This document shows positions 45,792-56,042 of a stretch of DNA of 64,000 nt, one piece after another (within the stretch, counting starts at the first letter, position 1; each line of letters starts with the position of its first letter). Under the pieces are notes generated by a model, which saw only the letters and a list, made by a program, of their open reading frames with translations, made no database searches and was not told where the DNA came from. Location of the stretch: positions 992,001-1,056,000 of the forward strand of contig JAJQJQ010000026.1 in the NCBI GenBank assembly GCA_028622995.1, read 5' to 3'. A program made the position numbers and the translations under genes. The DNA comes from Panagrolaimus kolymaensis. Taxonomy: Eukaryota > Nematoda > Chromadorea > Rhabditida > Panagrolaimidae.

Positions 45792-46297
45792 ATTAGTAAA
45801 GTTAAAGTACAAATGTAAAAATTAAGCTTTGTTTGTATATATGTATTTGTGATCATACTTTGTTTGTATATATTTGTTGAGTTACTTTATGCATGTAAAA
45901 TGATAATATTTAAAAAAAATAAATTATTGAATCAATAAATAATATTCTGATGGACAAAACAGTTGGAAAACTATAAAAATCAAAAATTTGAGGCAAGGTT
46001 TCTGACTGTAAGTTGTTGGAACAAAATGCCACTAAATTTGAATCTCCCGCCAAAAAAGGGCTCAACTCTCGGAAAGTGAAAAATTTTTACTTTCCGAAAG
46101 ATGTAGACCCACCATTTTTTTAACCGCCATTTGTTACCATTTCTCCACGAAAAAAGCAACTTTCACATGGCCATTGGCCATGGGAAAAAGTTAAACAAAC
46201 GCTTTCAACAAAGATGAAAGAGAAACTCTCTCGCTGCTTTTTTTGATCAAAGTTTGATGCCTTTTTTTTGTTTGCTGTTTCAATTTTTCAACAAGCT
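45792..46297. other. Spacer with possible right transposon end
   Basis: Contains the CTCGGAAAGTGA...TTTACTTTCCGAAAG foldback at 46068-46101 and a CATGGCCATTGGCCATG palindrome near 46168. No coding sequence recognised. The RAF kinase gene starts about 200 bp beyond. Confidence 0.5.
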
Positions 46298-47562
46298 ATG
46301 CCTTGGTTCATTGTGAAATGTATGTTTTACTTGTATCTTATTCCTGATAAATTATTGGTTTTTTACTCATCAAATTTATAGGACACCTGGAAAACAACTT
46401 AAAAGAAGACGTGTAATTTATTGGGAAATTCGCTCATGGGAGATTGAAATGGGAAATAAGATTGGCTCTGGATGCTTTGGAACTGTTTACAAAGGAACAT
46501 ATTTTGGTGAGTCTTTCTTTATCCTTTGCTTTATGAAAATAACGTACTGGTTGTTTAGGTGATGTAGCTGTAAAAGTTCTGAATGTCAAAGATCCAAGTC
46601 TCATCATGTTAACTGCATTTAGAAATGAAATGGCTCTTCTTAGAAATACTCGACATGCAAATATTCTCAATTTTATGGGCTGGATGCGTTCTCCTCAACT
46701 TGCAATTGTTACTCAATGGTGTCAAGGATCCTCTCTATATCGTCACATCCATGTATTTGAACCAAAAACGGAATTCTCTTTAGCTATGCTCGTCAAAGTT
46801 TGTCGTCAAATCGTCCATGGAATGAGTTATTTGCATTCAAAGGAAATCATTCACAGGTTTGTTCATTCTTTGTTGTTGGCTGGTGTAATAATCCATGTGT
46901 ATGTTTCAGAGATTTAAAAAGCAACAACATTTTCTTGACTGAAGACAATTCTGTGAAAATAGGTGATTTTGGGCTAGCAACTGTCAAAACTCAATGGAAT
47001 GATGATCAACCAGGAAACAATCCAACTGGTTCTATCTTATGGATGGTTAGCTCTTTTACATACTTTCTTCCATGAAATCCATTTACTTTTCATTTTTAGG
47101 CTCCTGAAGTTATTCGAATGCATGGACATTCTACTCGTTCTGATGTTTACTCATTTGGAATATGTTTGTATGAACTTCTTACATCTCGATTACCTTATGA
47201 AGGCATCAACAATCGAGATCAAATCATCTTTATGGTTGGTATGGGTTTGCTGAAGCCAGATGTTTCTCATTTTAGACCAGATACTCTCAAGCAGCTCAAA
47301 GATCTCTTTACTCGATGCATCGATTATGATCCTAAGAAGAGAATGGAATTCAATGAAGTAAGCTTTTCTTGTCTTCGTTAATGTATTGATGATATCTCTT
47401 ATCTTTTAGATCAAACTTATTTTACAAAAGGTTTCACTCAAAGTACCACAAGTTGCAAGATCTCAAAGTGATACATGTGTCCAACAAGAAAATAAGAAAG
47501 GTGATGCTTTATTTGGTTTCAAATGCTTCCATTCTTCATTCCATGTTCCTCGATGCTCGTAG
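46298..47562 (+). CDS. lin-45: RAF-type protein kinase, kinase domain only
   Basis: Exons 46298-46305 (tentative), 46382-46506, 46559-46856, 46910-47045, 47100-47357 and 47410-47562, giving about 325 aa. The kinase domain is plainly [83 protein letters not shown], and a C-terminal ARSQSDT resembling the RSxS 14-3-3 docking site. RAF phosphorylates MEK downstream of RAS; the C. elegans gene is lin-45. No RAS-binding domain or C1 zinc finger was found upstream, where the transposon candidate lies. The start exon gives only MPW before the kinase region and has a weak GTTCAT donor, so the true N-terminus may be elsewhere. Either a kinase-only paralog or a gene whose 5' exons were lost or displaced. 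Confidence 0.85.
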
Positions 47563-47975
47563 AAAGCTCAAAATATTTTAGCATTATGTTGTTTATAGTT
47601 GTTATATTATAATTCTTGTTTTATGTTTGTTTCATTGTTCTGTTTTGTTTTTATAGGAAATTTAAATAAACTTTTGTAATACTGTGAACAACTTTCTTTA
47701 ATGAAAAAGGGGAACTTCAAGAGTGAAGTATATTAAAAAAAATCATTCATTTTCTTTATTGACTAGGCAAGAAGCGGCGCTCCGCGCCGCGATCCCCATA
47801 ATTTTACAAATTGTATTAATAAGGAAAATTTATTTCATTGAACTAATTATATTATAAATTACAAAAAAATTAAAACACCAATTATTTATTTAATAGTTTT
47901 TTTATCTTGATTTGCAAACTTGCGAGAGCGAATTTGACCACCAGTTTCTTAACGTCCACCACCAGCAGATTACTT
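47563..47975. other. Convergent 3' spacer with GC hairpin
   Basis: Between the RAF-like gene (+) and the OB-fold candidate (-). Holds an AATAAA near 47666 and the palindrome GCGGCGCTCCGCGCCGC at 47774-47790. Confidence 0.55.
47774..47790. repeat. GC-rich palindrome
   Basis: GCGGCGC-TCC-GCGCCGC, a 7-bp stem with a 3-base loop in otherwise AT-rich DNA between two convergent genes. Confidence 0.7.
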
Positions 47976-49092
47976 CTATCCATTACGACCGGTATTCTTA
48001 TGTTTAGCTTGAGCAGGATTTTCTTTTCCATCAACTCCTCCTTGTTTTTCTCCAGCACCATAAGTTTTGTTTTTTCCACCTTGACCAACAGCATCTTTTT
48101 CACCATGTTGAACGCTTTCTTTTCCACCAATTGCAGCAGGTTGTTCTTTACCACTTCCAGCTATTCCTTGAGCACCAAGTTGAGAATGATTAATTTTAAT
48201 AATATTATTGCAAACCATAAAAATGATCCCATCTAAAACATCAAATATACTCATTGTTTTGAAAATATAACTTACCAGCTTTAAATATATCACCATAAGC
48301 GGTACATTCATCACCAGCTTTGATTTCAACAAATGATTTAAGTTCAAGTTCAATAATGTTATCAAAAGAATCAGCCAGCATTACAATCCATTTATCACCA
48401 TGTTTCTTAGGCAAGCAATCAACAATACCGCGGAGGATAACATTTTTCTTTTCATTTGCAAGAAGGTTGAAATTCTTAACTTCTCCACGAACAGTTGAAA
48501 ACAGGATTTCTGCTGTTGTTTCTCTACCAGCAATAAGTTGGATATTGAGATCATCAGATTTGAAAACATAAGCACTTGATGAGCGACGATTTTCGGCTTT
48601 GATAGCTTGTTTAAGGCATATGATGTCACCAACACCAATATCAACATATCCAGCAAGATTTTCACCATTAACTTTAAACGAAAATTTCTTTTGGATATCA
48701 GCATACTCATCATCAGAAATAACGCAGTTGAAGTACTTATAACGTGGATCATCTTTTGATACGGAAGCAATGCGACATATTATATCAAAAGCACTAAAAA
48801 AATAATAATAAGAGTAAATTAATAAAGAAAAAAATTACTGATGGCGCATGTTTTTCTTGATCTTCATAACATCTGATACCTTAGATAATTGGATATGATC
48901 TTGCGAAAGAAGAACACCAGCAGATTGAGGAAAAGCACCAGAATGAGGACCGCCAGCAGATTTAGGACCACCACCAGATTGAGGAAAAGCACCAGAATGA
49001 GGAACACCAGCAGATTTTGGACCACCACCAGATTGAGGAACGCCAGCAGATTGAGCATCATCACCAGAAAATGGAACATCAGATTGAGACAT
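47976..49092 (-). CDS. Possible OB-fold protein with repetitive N-terminus
   Basis: Three exons on the minus strand: 48839-49092, 48276-48793 and 47976-48232, giving 342 aa. Residues 1-60 are built from short repeats of the type PQSGGGPKSAG/PHSGAF. The middle (about 85-255) alternates beta-strand-like segments such as FDIICRIASVSKDD, KYFNCVISDDEY, NLAGYVDIGVGDIICLK and VILRGIVDCLPKKHGDKWIVML, suggesting one or two OB folds of the kind that bind single-stranded nucleic acid. The C-terminus is G/K/Q/E-rich. Downstream of the TAG stop the same frame still reads SAGGG and ETGGQIRSRKFANQ between stops, as if an older C-terminal tail had decayed. The family is not recognised by sequence; OB-fold is inference from pattern. 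Low-complexity ends suggest condensate or RNA/DNA binding. Confidence 0.6.
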
Positions 49093-50646
49093 TTCTTAGA
49101 TTTTTTAAACAAAGAATTCAAGCGACCAGAATGCAACCAAATTTTGAATTGAAATGAACAGTTTTTGCTTTGCGCTTTTCTTTATATAGGATTTTGAAGT
49201 TTCATCTAAAATTTCAAGGATAAATTTGCATAATATTTATGATTATTTACTTTTTTTACTATCATAATAGCTGCGTAAAAGAATGTACAATAAAAGCATA
49301 TTCCGTGAAGTGGCGATATCTGTTCAATCATAAAATAAAAATAGAAAATACATAACATGAAAATAAACGACTTACCTCCTCTTGCTCTCCCTCAACATAT
49401 AATGCTGCATACCCTGCAGCGGGGGCCACCATAAAGGTGGTTAAAAAGATCCTCGCAACACGCGGGCCTCCGGCCCGCGATATAACTACTTCATTTTGCA
49501 TTTATTAATTTTATATCATCTTATCCGTTTTCAAAAATACTCAAAATTTAAACTTTATACCAAATCTAAATAAATTAGATCTCTTTTCATTTTTACCCAG
49601 CGAAATAAAAGTCACCAACATTATCCAACAGATAGGGAAATGCGGGCCTTCGGCCCGGCATATTGTATATATTAAAATCTATCCTTGCAAGTTGCAACCT
49701 TTAAAATTTATGGATTTGGATTCTTTACCATATTAGATACGTTGAGCATATAAGACGCTGTAATAGATAAAATTTTGCAACTTTGCTAAATTCTTATGGC
49801 TTTTTAAAATGCTATTGCATGGATTTTCATCATTCTCATAGTACGTATATAAGATCTTCATTTAATATACCTAAGGTTTTTCCACCGCGCAACTAATTTC
49901 CTTATCCAATTATCCACTTCCTTCTAAAGAACCCCAAATGCTTTATAGCACCTCAATAATAATAGCTAATTATTTCTTTTCAATAAAAAAGTCATTGTCC
50001 ATGTTGTTTTATGCAACTCTCTTCAGATCTTGGATCCTTTACCATTTTTGGATCCTTTGGGTATTTGGATCTTTTAGATATTTAGATCCTAAGGCATATT
50101 TGAATTTATTTCGATCCTTTTGCATCATTGGGTAACTCAAAAAAAACAACCGCTCATCAACGCTACATTTTCATACAATGAAAAGCTTTTTACTTTGAAC
50201 ATTCATTCATTTTTTTATGCTAATTTTTTCATTTTTATTGAATTTTCCCATGATAGATTTCCAGGCTTCCACAGCCAATCAAAATTACTAGGAAGGATAG
50301 TAAATAGTAAAAACAGAAAAAGCTTTTACCATGTTAGTTAAATTTGGTCAAAGCCTTTCTCATTCATAAAATCTTAGAAGAAAGTTGTTTGAAGCTTTGC
50401 TTTTCTGCTTTTCACCTTTTTCAAAGAAACAAATTTAACGCTTATGGCAATTCTCATTCTCGACACGAAAAATTGTGTGTCTCTCATTCATATTCGCGAA
50501 TGCTTTCGTCGTTGCTTTGCCTTTTCTTCCTCAATTTTTTTGAGTTCTTCGTCGTTCGAGTGTAATAATATTTTATTCCTTTTTTTATCCCTCAAAAAAA
50601 TCCATCCATTTTTAACACTTTCTTTATTTTCAGCAAAGTATTCAAT
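49093..50646. other. Divergent intergenic region with GC hairpins
   Basis: Lies between the starts of the OB-fold candidate (-) and cct-8 (+). Contains CGCGGGCCTCCGGCCCGCG (49461-49479), GCGGGCCTTCGGCCCG (49642-49657) and a run of GGATCCTTT-like motifs (50028-50120). No coding sequence recognised. Confidence 0.55.
49461..49479. repeat. GC-rich palindrome
   Basis: CGCGGGCC-TCC-GGCCCGCG, an 8-bp perfect stem with a 3-base loop. A sister hairpin GCGGGCC-TT-CGGCCCG lies at 49642-49657. Confidence 0.75.
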
Positions 50647-52500
50647 ATGGCGTTAAATATTCCTCAAAGCTTTCATCTTCGTAATATGAAGGATGGTGCT
50701 AGAGTAAGTTAATTTTCTTATACCTTTGTAGAAACTAATCTGATCATTTTTTAGACATACCAAGGTGTTGATGAAGCTGTAGCTCGTAATATTGAAGCAT
50801 GTTCCGAACTTGCAACTCAACTCAAAACTGCTTTTGGTCCTAATGGTAAGATCTCTTTTCATTACTTGTTATTGCATATCCATTACTTTTGTGTATTTCA
50901 GGCATGAATAAACTCCTTGTCAACGATATTGGAAAAGAATTTATTACTACTGATGCTGCTACTATTATTCATGAAATATCAGTTCAACATCCCGCTGCTA
51001 AACTCCTTGCTATGGGTGCTGAATACATTCAAAATGGTCCAGGTGATTATGTCAACACTACTCTTATTCTTGCTACTGAACTTTTGGCTGGAGCTGCTGA
51101 CCTCATCAACTCGGTAAGCCTTTTATTTCTTTTTACTTACTTTCATTCATCATTCATTTTTAGGGAATCAAAACCGTTGAAATCATTGAAAGTTACACCA
51201 AAATGGGCCAAACATTAACATCCCATCTTCCAAATTTCGTTATTGCTGAAGCAAAAGACTTGCTCAAAATTGAAGAAGTGAAGAAATGGCTTACTTCCCC
51301 GATTATGGCAAAACAACTTCTCAATGCTGACTTCATTTCTGAACTTGTTGCTAAAGCTTGTGTTCAAACAGCTTCCAAAGGTGGTCCATTCAATGTTGAT
51401 AATATTCGTATCGTGAAGATTGCTGGAGCTACTGTTAAAGATTCTTCTGTTATTAATGGAATGGTCTTCAATCGTCAAAGTGAAACTGATGTAAGAAGTG
51501 TCGAGAAAGCTCGGGTTGCCTTGTTCGCATGTCCATTTGATATTACTCAAACAGAAACTAAAGGAACTGTCTTGATGAGCAATGCCACCGAACTTATGGA
51601 ATTTAGCAACAATGAAGAAGCTGAAGTTGAAAAGCAAGTTCGTGAATTATCTGAAGCTGGTGTTAACGTTGTTGTTGCTGCTGGAAAATTTGGTGATCTC
51701 TACGTGCATTATCTCAATAAATACAACATTATGGGTGTTCGCTTGGTTTCTAAATTTGATCTTCGTCGCTTGTGTCGTATGCTTGGTGCTCCAGCTCAAG
51801 CTAACATCTGTGTTCCATCTCTCGATCTTCTTGGTCAATGTGATAAAGTTCATCAAACTGAATTATCTGGACAACCAATCATTGTATTTGAAAAATCTGG
51901 ACATTCTGGTTCTATTGCTAGCATTGTTCTTCGTGGTCCAACAACTCTCCAACTTAATGATCTTGAACGAGCGATTGACGATGGTATCAATACTTATAAA
52001 TCTTTGACTCGTGATAATCGTATGGTTGCTGGCGCAGGAGCCTTTGAAATTCAAGTCAATCGCTATGTTGAATTCTTAGCAAGCACCAATTCAACGCTTG
52101 AACAATTCATCCTACGTAAATTTGGTCTTGCCTTTGAAGCTATTCCTAAACAACTTGCTCGAAATGCTGGATTGAACGTAAGTTTATTTTCTTTCATTTA
52201 TTGTTTTAACTTTATCTTTTACAGGCTACGTTAACTCTTGCTGCTCTTTATACTGAACATAAAAAGAAGAATGAATTTGCTGGTGTCGACATTTATGAAA
52301 GTGGTAAATGCATCAATGTGAAAGACAAAAATATCTATGATGCTTTTCTTCCTAAACTACAAGCTATCAAAGTGGCCGTTGATGCAGCATGTCAAATCTT
52401 AAGTGTTGATCAAATTATTATGGCTAAACTCGCTGGTGGGCCCAACCCAAATGCTGCTCGACCTCAAGATCCTGAAGGAAATGACGAAGGAATGGCATAA
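50647..52500 (+). CDS. cct-8: CCT/TRiC chaperonin subunit theta
   Basis: Five exons: 50647-50703, 50755-50845, 50902-51113, 51164-52177 and 52225-52500, giving 549 aa, the normal length. The start MALNIPQSF and the blocks FGPNGMNKLLVND, TTDAATIIHEISVQHPAAK, GGPFNVDNIRIVKIAG, GAGAFEIQV and the C-terminal LSVDQIIMAKLAGGPNP identify the theta subunit of the cytosolic chaperonin that folds actin and tubulin. The ATPase motif that is GDGTN in most subunits reads GDYVN here (after IQNGP). The equatorial Asp of GD is kept, but the next two residues differ. Constitutive housekeeping gene; AATAAAC near 52581 is a plausible poly(A) signal. Confidence 0.97.
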
Positions 52501-52826
52501 ATTCAAATCACAAAATCTCATGATCTTGGCTTTTATATTGCACCATGTTTCTCATATTTTGTTTTGTTATTTTGCTTTGCTAATAAACTTTGTTATATTT
52601 ATATAAAAGATTGTAATTACATAACAAGATTTACTTTATTCATTGTTAGAGAATTGGTTTGAAGATGAATCTTTTTTCAGCCAGCTGCAGCTGGCTCGAA
52701 AAAAATGTTTTAAAGCGAAAACGTGACTTGGTTGATGCATACTTTTTTGTAATTACTTTAACGTTTATGTTAGAAGCAGGGTTGAAACATGGTGGTTTAT
52801 TCCTTTAACCATTAAAAAAGAAAATA
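52501..52826. other. Spacer cct-8 to makorin
   Basis: 326 bp. Contains the 18-bp perfect palindrome AGCCAGCTGCAGCTGGCT (52679-52696) and the presumed cct-8 poly(A) signal. Both flanking genes point the same way. Confidence 0.6.
52679..52696. repeat. Perfect 18-bp palindrome
   Basis: AGCCAGCTGCAGCTGGCT downstream of cct-8, GC-rich against AT-rich surroundings. Confidence 0.75.
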
Positions 52827-53727
52827 ATGAAAGATAAGAAGATTCCTATAGCTTGTCGGTATTATTTAACAGGAAAATGTATCAAAAAGCCCGGTGATTG
52901 TCGATTCTTACATGATAAATCTGCTCCAGTTAGCCTTCTTTGTTCAAAGTTTATTGCAGGTGAATGTGAACACAGTAAAAAATGCCGGTATTATTCATTC
53001 TTTGCTTTACAACTTAAAATAATATTGAATGAATTTAGTTATGTCCACATTCAACCGTCAAACAATGAAATGGTATTTCAAAGTGAAAAAATGTTGTGCA
53101 GATTTTTCTATGAGTATGGTCGTTGTCGAAGAGGATTGGATTGTCCTCACATTCATGGAAAACTATGTCCTAATTGTGCTTTGTTTGCCATTCCTCCCGA
53201 TGATCTTGATGGTGAAAAACATAGCGAAATATGTGAAAGTGCAAAAGCTACAATGATACGTCGTTATTCGAATCCATCGTTTTCTAAAACTTGCATCATT
53301 TGTCATGGAAAAGTTGTGGGACAAATGAATCGATTTGCAATTATGCAATCTTGTTCTCACGTCTTTTGCGCTCCATGCATTCGACGATGGCGAACGACAA
53401 CAACACATCCAAAAGAAACCACAAAGTAAGGGCTTTTTGCTGATAAAGCTCAAACTAAAATTTCATCCTTTTTTCAGAAGCTGCCCAATTTGTCGTGTTA
53501 TTAGTTATCAATATATTCCTTCTGATTATTGGGTTGAAGACATAAACGAAAAGCAAGAACTCTTTCAAAATCATCGTAAACTTGTTTCACAAAAGCTTTG
53601 TCGCTATCTTCTCAATGAACCCAAATGGTGTCCATTTGGATCAAATTGCTTATATTCCCATAGTATTAATAACGTAGAACATAGCCGAGGTAAACCCGGT
53701 GTAAAACCTAAAAATCTTTCAATTTAG
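52827..53727 (+). CDS. lep-2: Makorin-type RING E3 ubiquitin ligase
   Basis: Three exons: 52827-52987, 53039-53425 and 53478-53727, giving 265 aa. CCCH finger 1 is CRYYLTGKCIKKPGDCRFLH. Finger 2 is CSKFIAGECEHSKKCRYVH, formed across the first intron. Finger 3 is CRFFYEYGRCRRGLDCPHIH. Then come the makorin Cys-His motif (KLCPNCALFAIPP...H), a C3HC4 RING (CIICHGKV...CSHVFCAPCIRRW...CPICR) and a last CCCH finger (CRYLLNEPKWCPFGSNCLYSH). The order is diagnostic of makorins, E3 ligases that bind RNA. The C. elegans member LEP-2 controls LIN-28 and the juvenile-to-adult timing. Intron 1 is 51 nt with no in-frame stop, so a retained-intron form stays open but breaks finger 2. Confidence 0.95.
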
Positions 53728-53856
53728 CATTCACTCATGTCTTTCAAAACACACACACACATTTGTTGTAAAAAGTCTTTCAGAAATTATGTTTATTAGT
53801 CTTTCATTTAAAATTTATTCTTTTAAAACTCGGGTATCTAAAATAATCATCTAGTA

Positions 53857-54547
53857 CTAGTAATGCTTTCGAATTTGAACTTGAACTTTTCTTTTATCAA
53901 TTGAACCAAATCTTTTTGGAGGCCATAGAATAAATGTTGCTTTAGCTTGAAATAAACCAAAATTCACAGGACCATAACTTCGAGAATCTTGACCAACTTT
54001 AGAATTATCTGATTGCATCCAATATTCAAAAGCATTTAACACAAATGATGGACGAGCTTTGAATTGTATCAAATCACCTGGAGATCCACTGACTCTTTTG
54101 ATATGTTGAACTTTTGGATCTCGTGGACACCTAAAAGTTGATGTGGGTGATACAGTAACAACAAGAAAAGTAAAGACTTACATATAAGTATAAATTTCTC
54201 CATTTTTTGGATACGTATTAATTTTACTCAGCCATACAATATCATTCTCCCACCATCGAGCATTGTTTCCTATCAGCGTTGGCTAAAAAATGTAAGAAGA
54301 TTTTAACTTTGAATAAATAAAAAAGACAAAAGAAAGAAAGTTTTACCTCCATTGAAGCTCCCACAACAGTTGCTGGATGTCCAATAATTTCACATAATGC
54401 AATAGGCGTACAGATAATACCAATAGCTTTACCAAATTGCTTTGTTATTACCCATAATTTTGACATTTTAAAAGAAGAAACAAAAGATGTAAGAAGTTCA
54501 TTGAAAAGTTTAACACAATTTTTTTTGATTGAAAACTTTGAGCCCAT
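53857..54547 (-). CDS. Mitochondrial inner membrane protease subunit 2 (IMP2/IMMP2L)
   Basis: Exons 54347-54547, 54182-54282 and 53857-54130 on the minus strand, 191 aa. A shorter in-frame start at 54466 (MSKLWVITK) gives 164 aa, closer to the usual length. Signal peptidase I family: the catalytic serine is in VVGASMEPTL, the general-base lysine in HIKRVSGSPGD, followed by DSRSYGPV and ILWPPKRFG, the IMMP2L ending. The N-terminus includes one hydrophobic anchor (AIGIICTPIALCEIIG). The enzyme cuts sorting signals from intermembrane-space proteins such as cytochrome c1 and GPD2 in yeast and mammals. The longer start would add a basic, presequence-like stretch. Ends about 130 bp from the convergent makorin gene. 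Confidence 0.9.
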
Positions 54548-54939
54548 GTTCTATCGCTTTTTGCCAAAAGCAATCAAAAATGAGGGATAATTTGTTTGTA
54601 AAGCTTTTAGCCGTATGAATTTAGCTCATGGAAACATGTACTAAGATTGCAACAAACTAAAGGAGAAAATTCTTTATTAATCGTATCTAATTCAAGGTTA
54701 TGACATGGTGATATTCATTCCACCCTATTTTTATGATTAGTTATCGCTAATAGCATTAAAAAAGTTTGTTAGATACATAGCTTATGAAAAGAAGATAGTG
54801 GGATATGGTTAAAAGTCTTCATAAACTCAGTTAAACTTTATTGTTACAAGATTTAAATTTAAAATAAATATGTTTACAAAAAAATAATGTTAGTTAATAA
54901 TACAATATACTCAAATCAACAATGCAAACATAACAAGAA
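54548..54939. other. Spacer between IMP2 and TPR gene
   Basis: 392 bp of AT-rich DNA, no feature seen. Confidence 0.5.
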
Positions 54940-55424
54940 TCAAATATGAATGGTATAAATGGTGATATCAGAATATAATCGTTGATCAGCTGCGACAGTT
55001 TTACCAAAAGCATAAGCAAGATCATCTTTGTAATTTTCATTGGTTGGATCCAATTCCAGAGCTTTTTTGTACGATGTAACAGCATAAGGATAATCACCAA
55101 TAGATGAATAAATGGATCCCTTAATACAATGAGCATCAGCATAATTAAGAAAAATAGCATCATTACAATCCTAAAACATAAATGTTGTGTAATTTAAGGT
55201 AAAAACAATGCGAAAAATATACTCACATTCATAGCAGGATAATACTGTTGAAAGTGACAACGAGCAGCAGCACGATTACACATATAAACGGGATCACGGT
55301 TCAAAGCAAGAGCTTGAGTGTATTTTTCGATCGCTTCGTTGAATTTTGATGATTTCATGCATTCATTTCCTTGTTCATTGAGAGCATTAGCTTTTGTAAT
55401 ATCTTCCGGCGTTGGAGTTGACAT
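54940..55424 (-). CDS. SGT-like TPR protein A
   Basis: Two exons on the minus strand, 55227-55424 and 54940-55170, giving 142 aa. Three TPR units: ANALNEQGNECMKSSKFNEA, DPVYMCNRAAARCHFQQYYP, and a third with DAHCIKGSIYSSIGDYPYAV followed by YKKALELDPTNENYKDDL. This matches the TPR core of small glutamine-rich TPR protein (SGT), a cochaperone for HSP70/HSP90 and tail-anchored proteins. The SGT N-terminal dimerisation domain and Gln-rich tail are absent. The ATG is 10 nt after a T-rich acceptor (AG at 55434-55435), which can be a trans-splice site or, with the donor at about 55490, an ordinary intron joining gene B in frame. Confidence 0.8.
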
Positions 55425-55501
55425 TTCTTTCTAAAAAAGAATTAATGAAATAAAAAGCAAATGATCAGAAAAATATATAAACATACAGCTTTAAGACCTT
55501 C

Positions 55502-56042
55502 TTAAACAAAAGCAAGATCTCTTCGACATTGTTCATCTTCTGGATCCAATTCAAGAGCTTTCTTGTAAGCTTCAATTGCTTCATCATAACGCTTGAGAGC
55601 ACAAAATGTCGAACCAAGAGGATAATAAGGTTTAGCATATTTTGGATCAATTGAAATAGCTCTACGACAATCCTACAAAACAAATACAAAAGGTTTTAAG
55701 AAGTAAAAAAATAAAGTCTTACATTGATTGCATCATCATATTGTTCAAGAAGATAATACATACTAGCGCGCATACAAAAGAGATAAGAATCAGGATTCAA
55801 TCCAATGGCTTGAGTAAACTTTTCGATTGCTTCTCTGTATTTCGTGGTGGGTTCAATTCCTCTGTATTTCGCAGCTTTGATTCCTTCTTCTTTGAGAGCT
55901 TTTGCCTTTTCAATATCATCAGGTGTTGGAGTCGAAGATCCTTGTCTATTCTAAAAATAATAAGTTAAAATGTTACCTTAAAATTAACCAAAAGATATAA
56001 ACTCACATTTATATTATCATCAGATGGTTGATTAGACGACAT
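55502..56042 (-). CDS. SGT-like TPR protein B
   Basis: Three exons on the minus strand, 56007-56042, 55723-55950 and 55502-55672, giving 144 aa. TPR core as in gene A: AKALKEEGIKAAKY, DSYLFCMRASMYYLLEQYDDAIN, AKPYYPLGSTFCALKRYDEA, then YKKALELDPEDEQCRRDLAFV and a TAA. An insertion (RGIEPTTKYRE) lengthens the first TPR loop. Five more sense codons (EGLKA) lead to a GTATGT donor whose intron is in frame with gene A, so the pair may be one ancestral gene split by the TAA at 55502-55504. Upstream of the start no SGT dimerisation domain is seen. Confidence 0.78.

Larger units (their letters stand above)
38000..46105 (+). mobile_element. Candidate Mutator-like transposon carrying an env-like gene and a MULE-OTU gene
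   Basis: Limits are approximate. Near 38007-38090 the + strand reads TTTTCGGAAAGTAAC, then TCACTTTCCGAAAGCTTTGA, then CACTTTTGTTGGC. Near 46045-46101 the complementary strand reads TTTCGGAAAGTAA, then TCACTTTCCGAGAGTTGA, then CCCTTTTTTGGC. These are diverged inverted copies with the same order of blocks, and no other copy was found in the window. Between them lie exactly two genes, same orientation: the envelope-like glycoprotein and the MULE-OTU transposase. A weak AGTCCCA/AGACCCA pair flanks the two ends and could be a decayed target duplication. The unit is inference; the inverted ends and gene content are seen directly. Confidence 0.5.

Noticed and set aside
38009..46101. TIRs as proof of a complete MULE
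   Set aside because: The inverted similarity is diverged and the AGTCCCA/AGACCCA pair is too weak, so the element is reported as a candidate only.
51215..52007. Frames overlapping cct-8 exon 4 on either strand
   Set aside because: Shadows of a strongly conserved coding exon.
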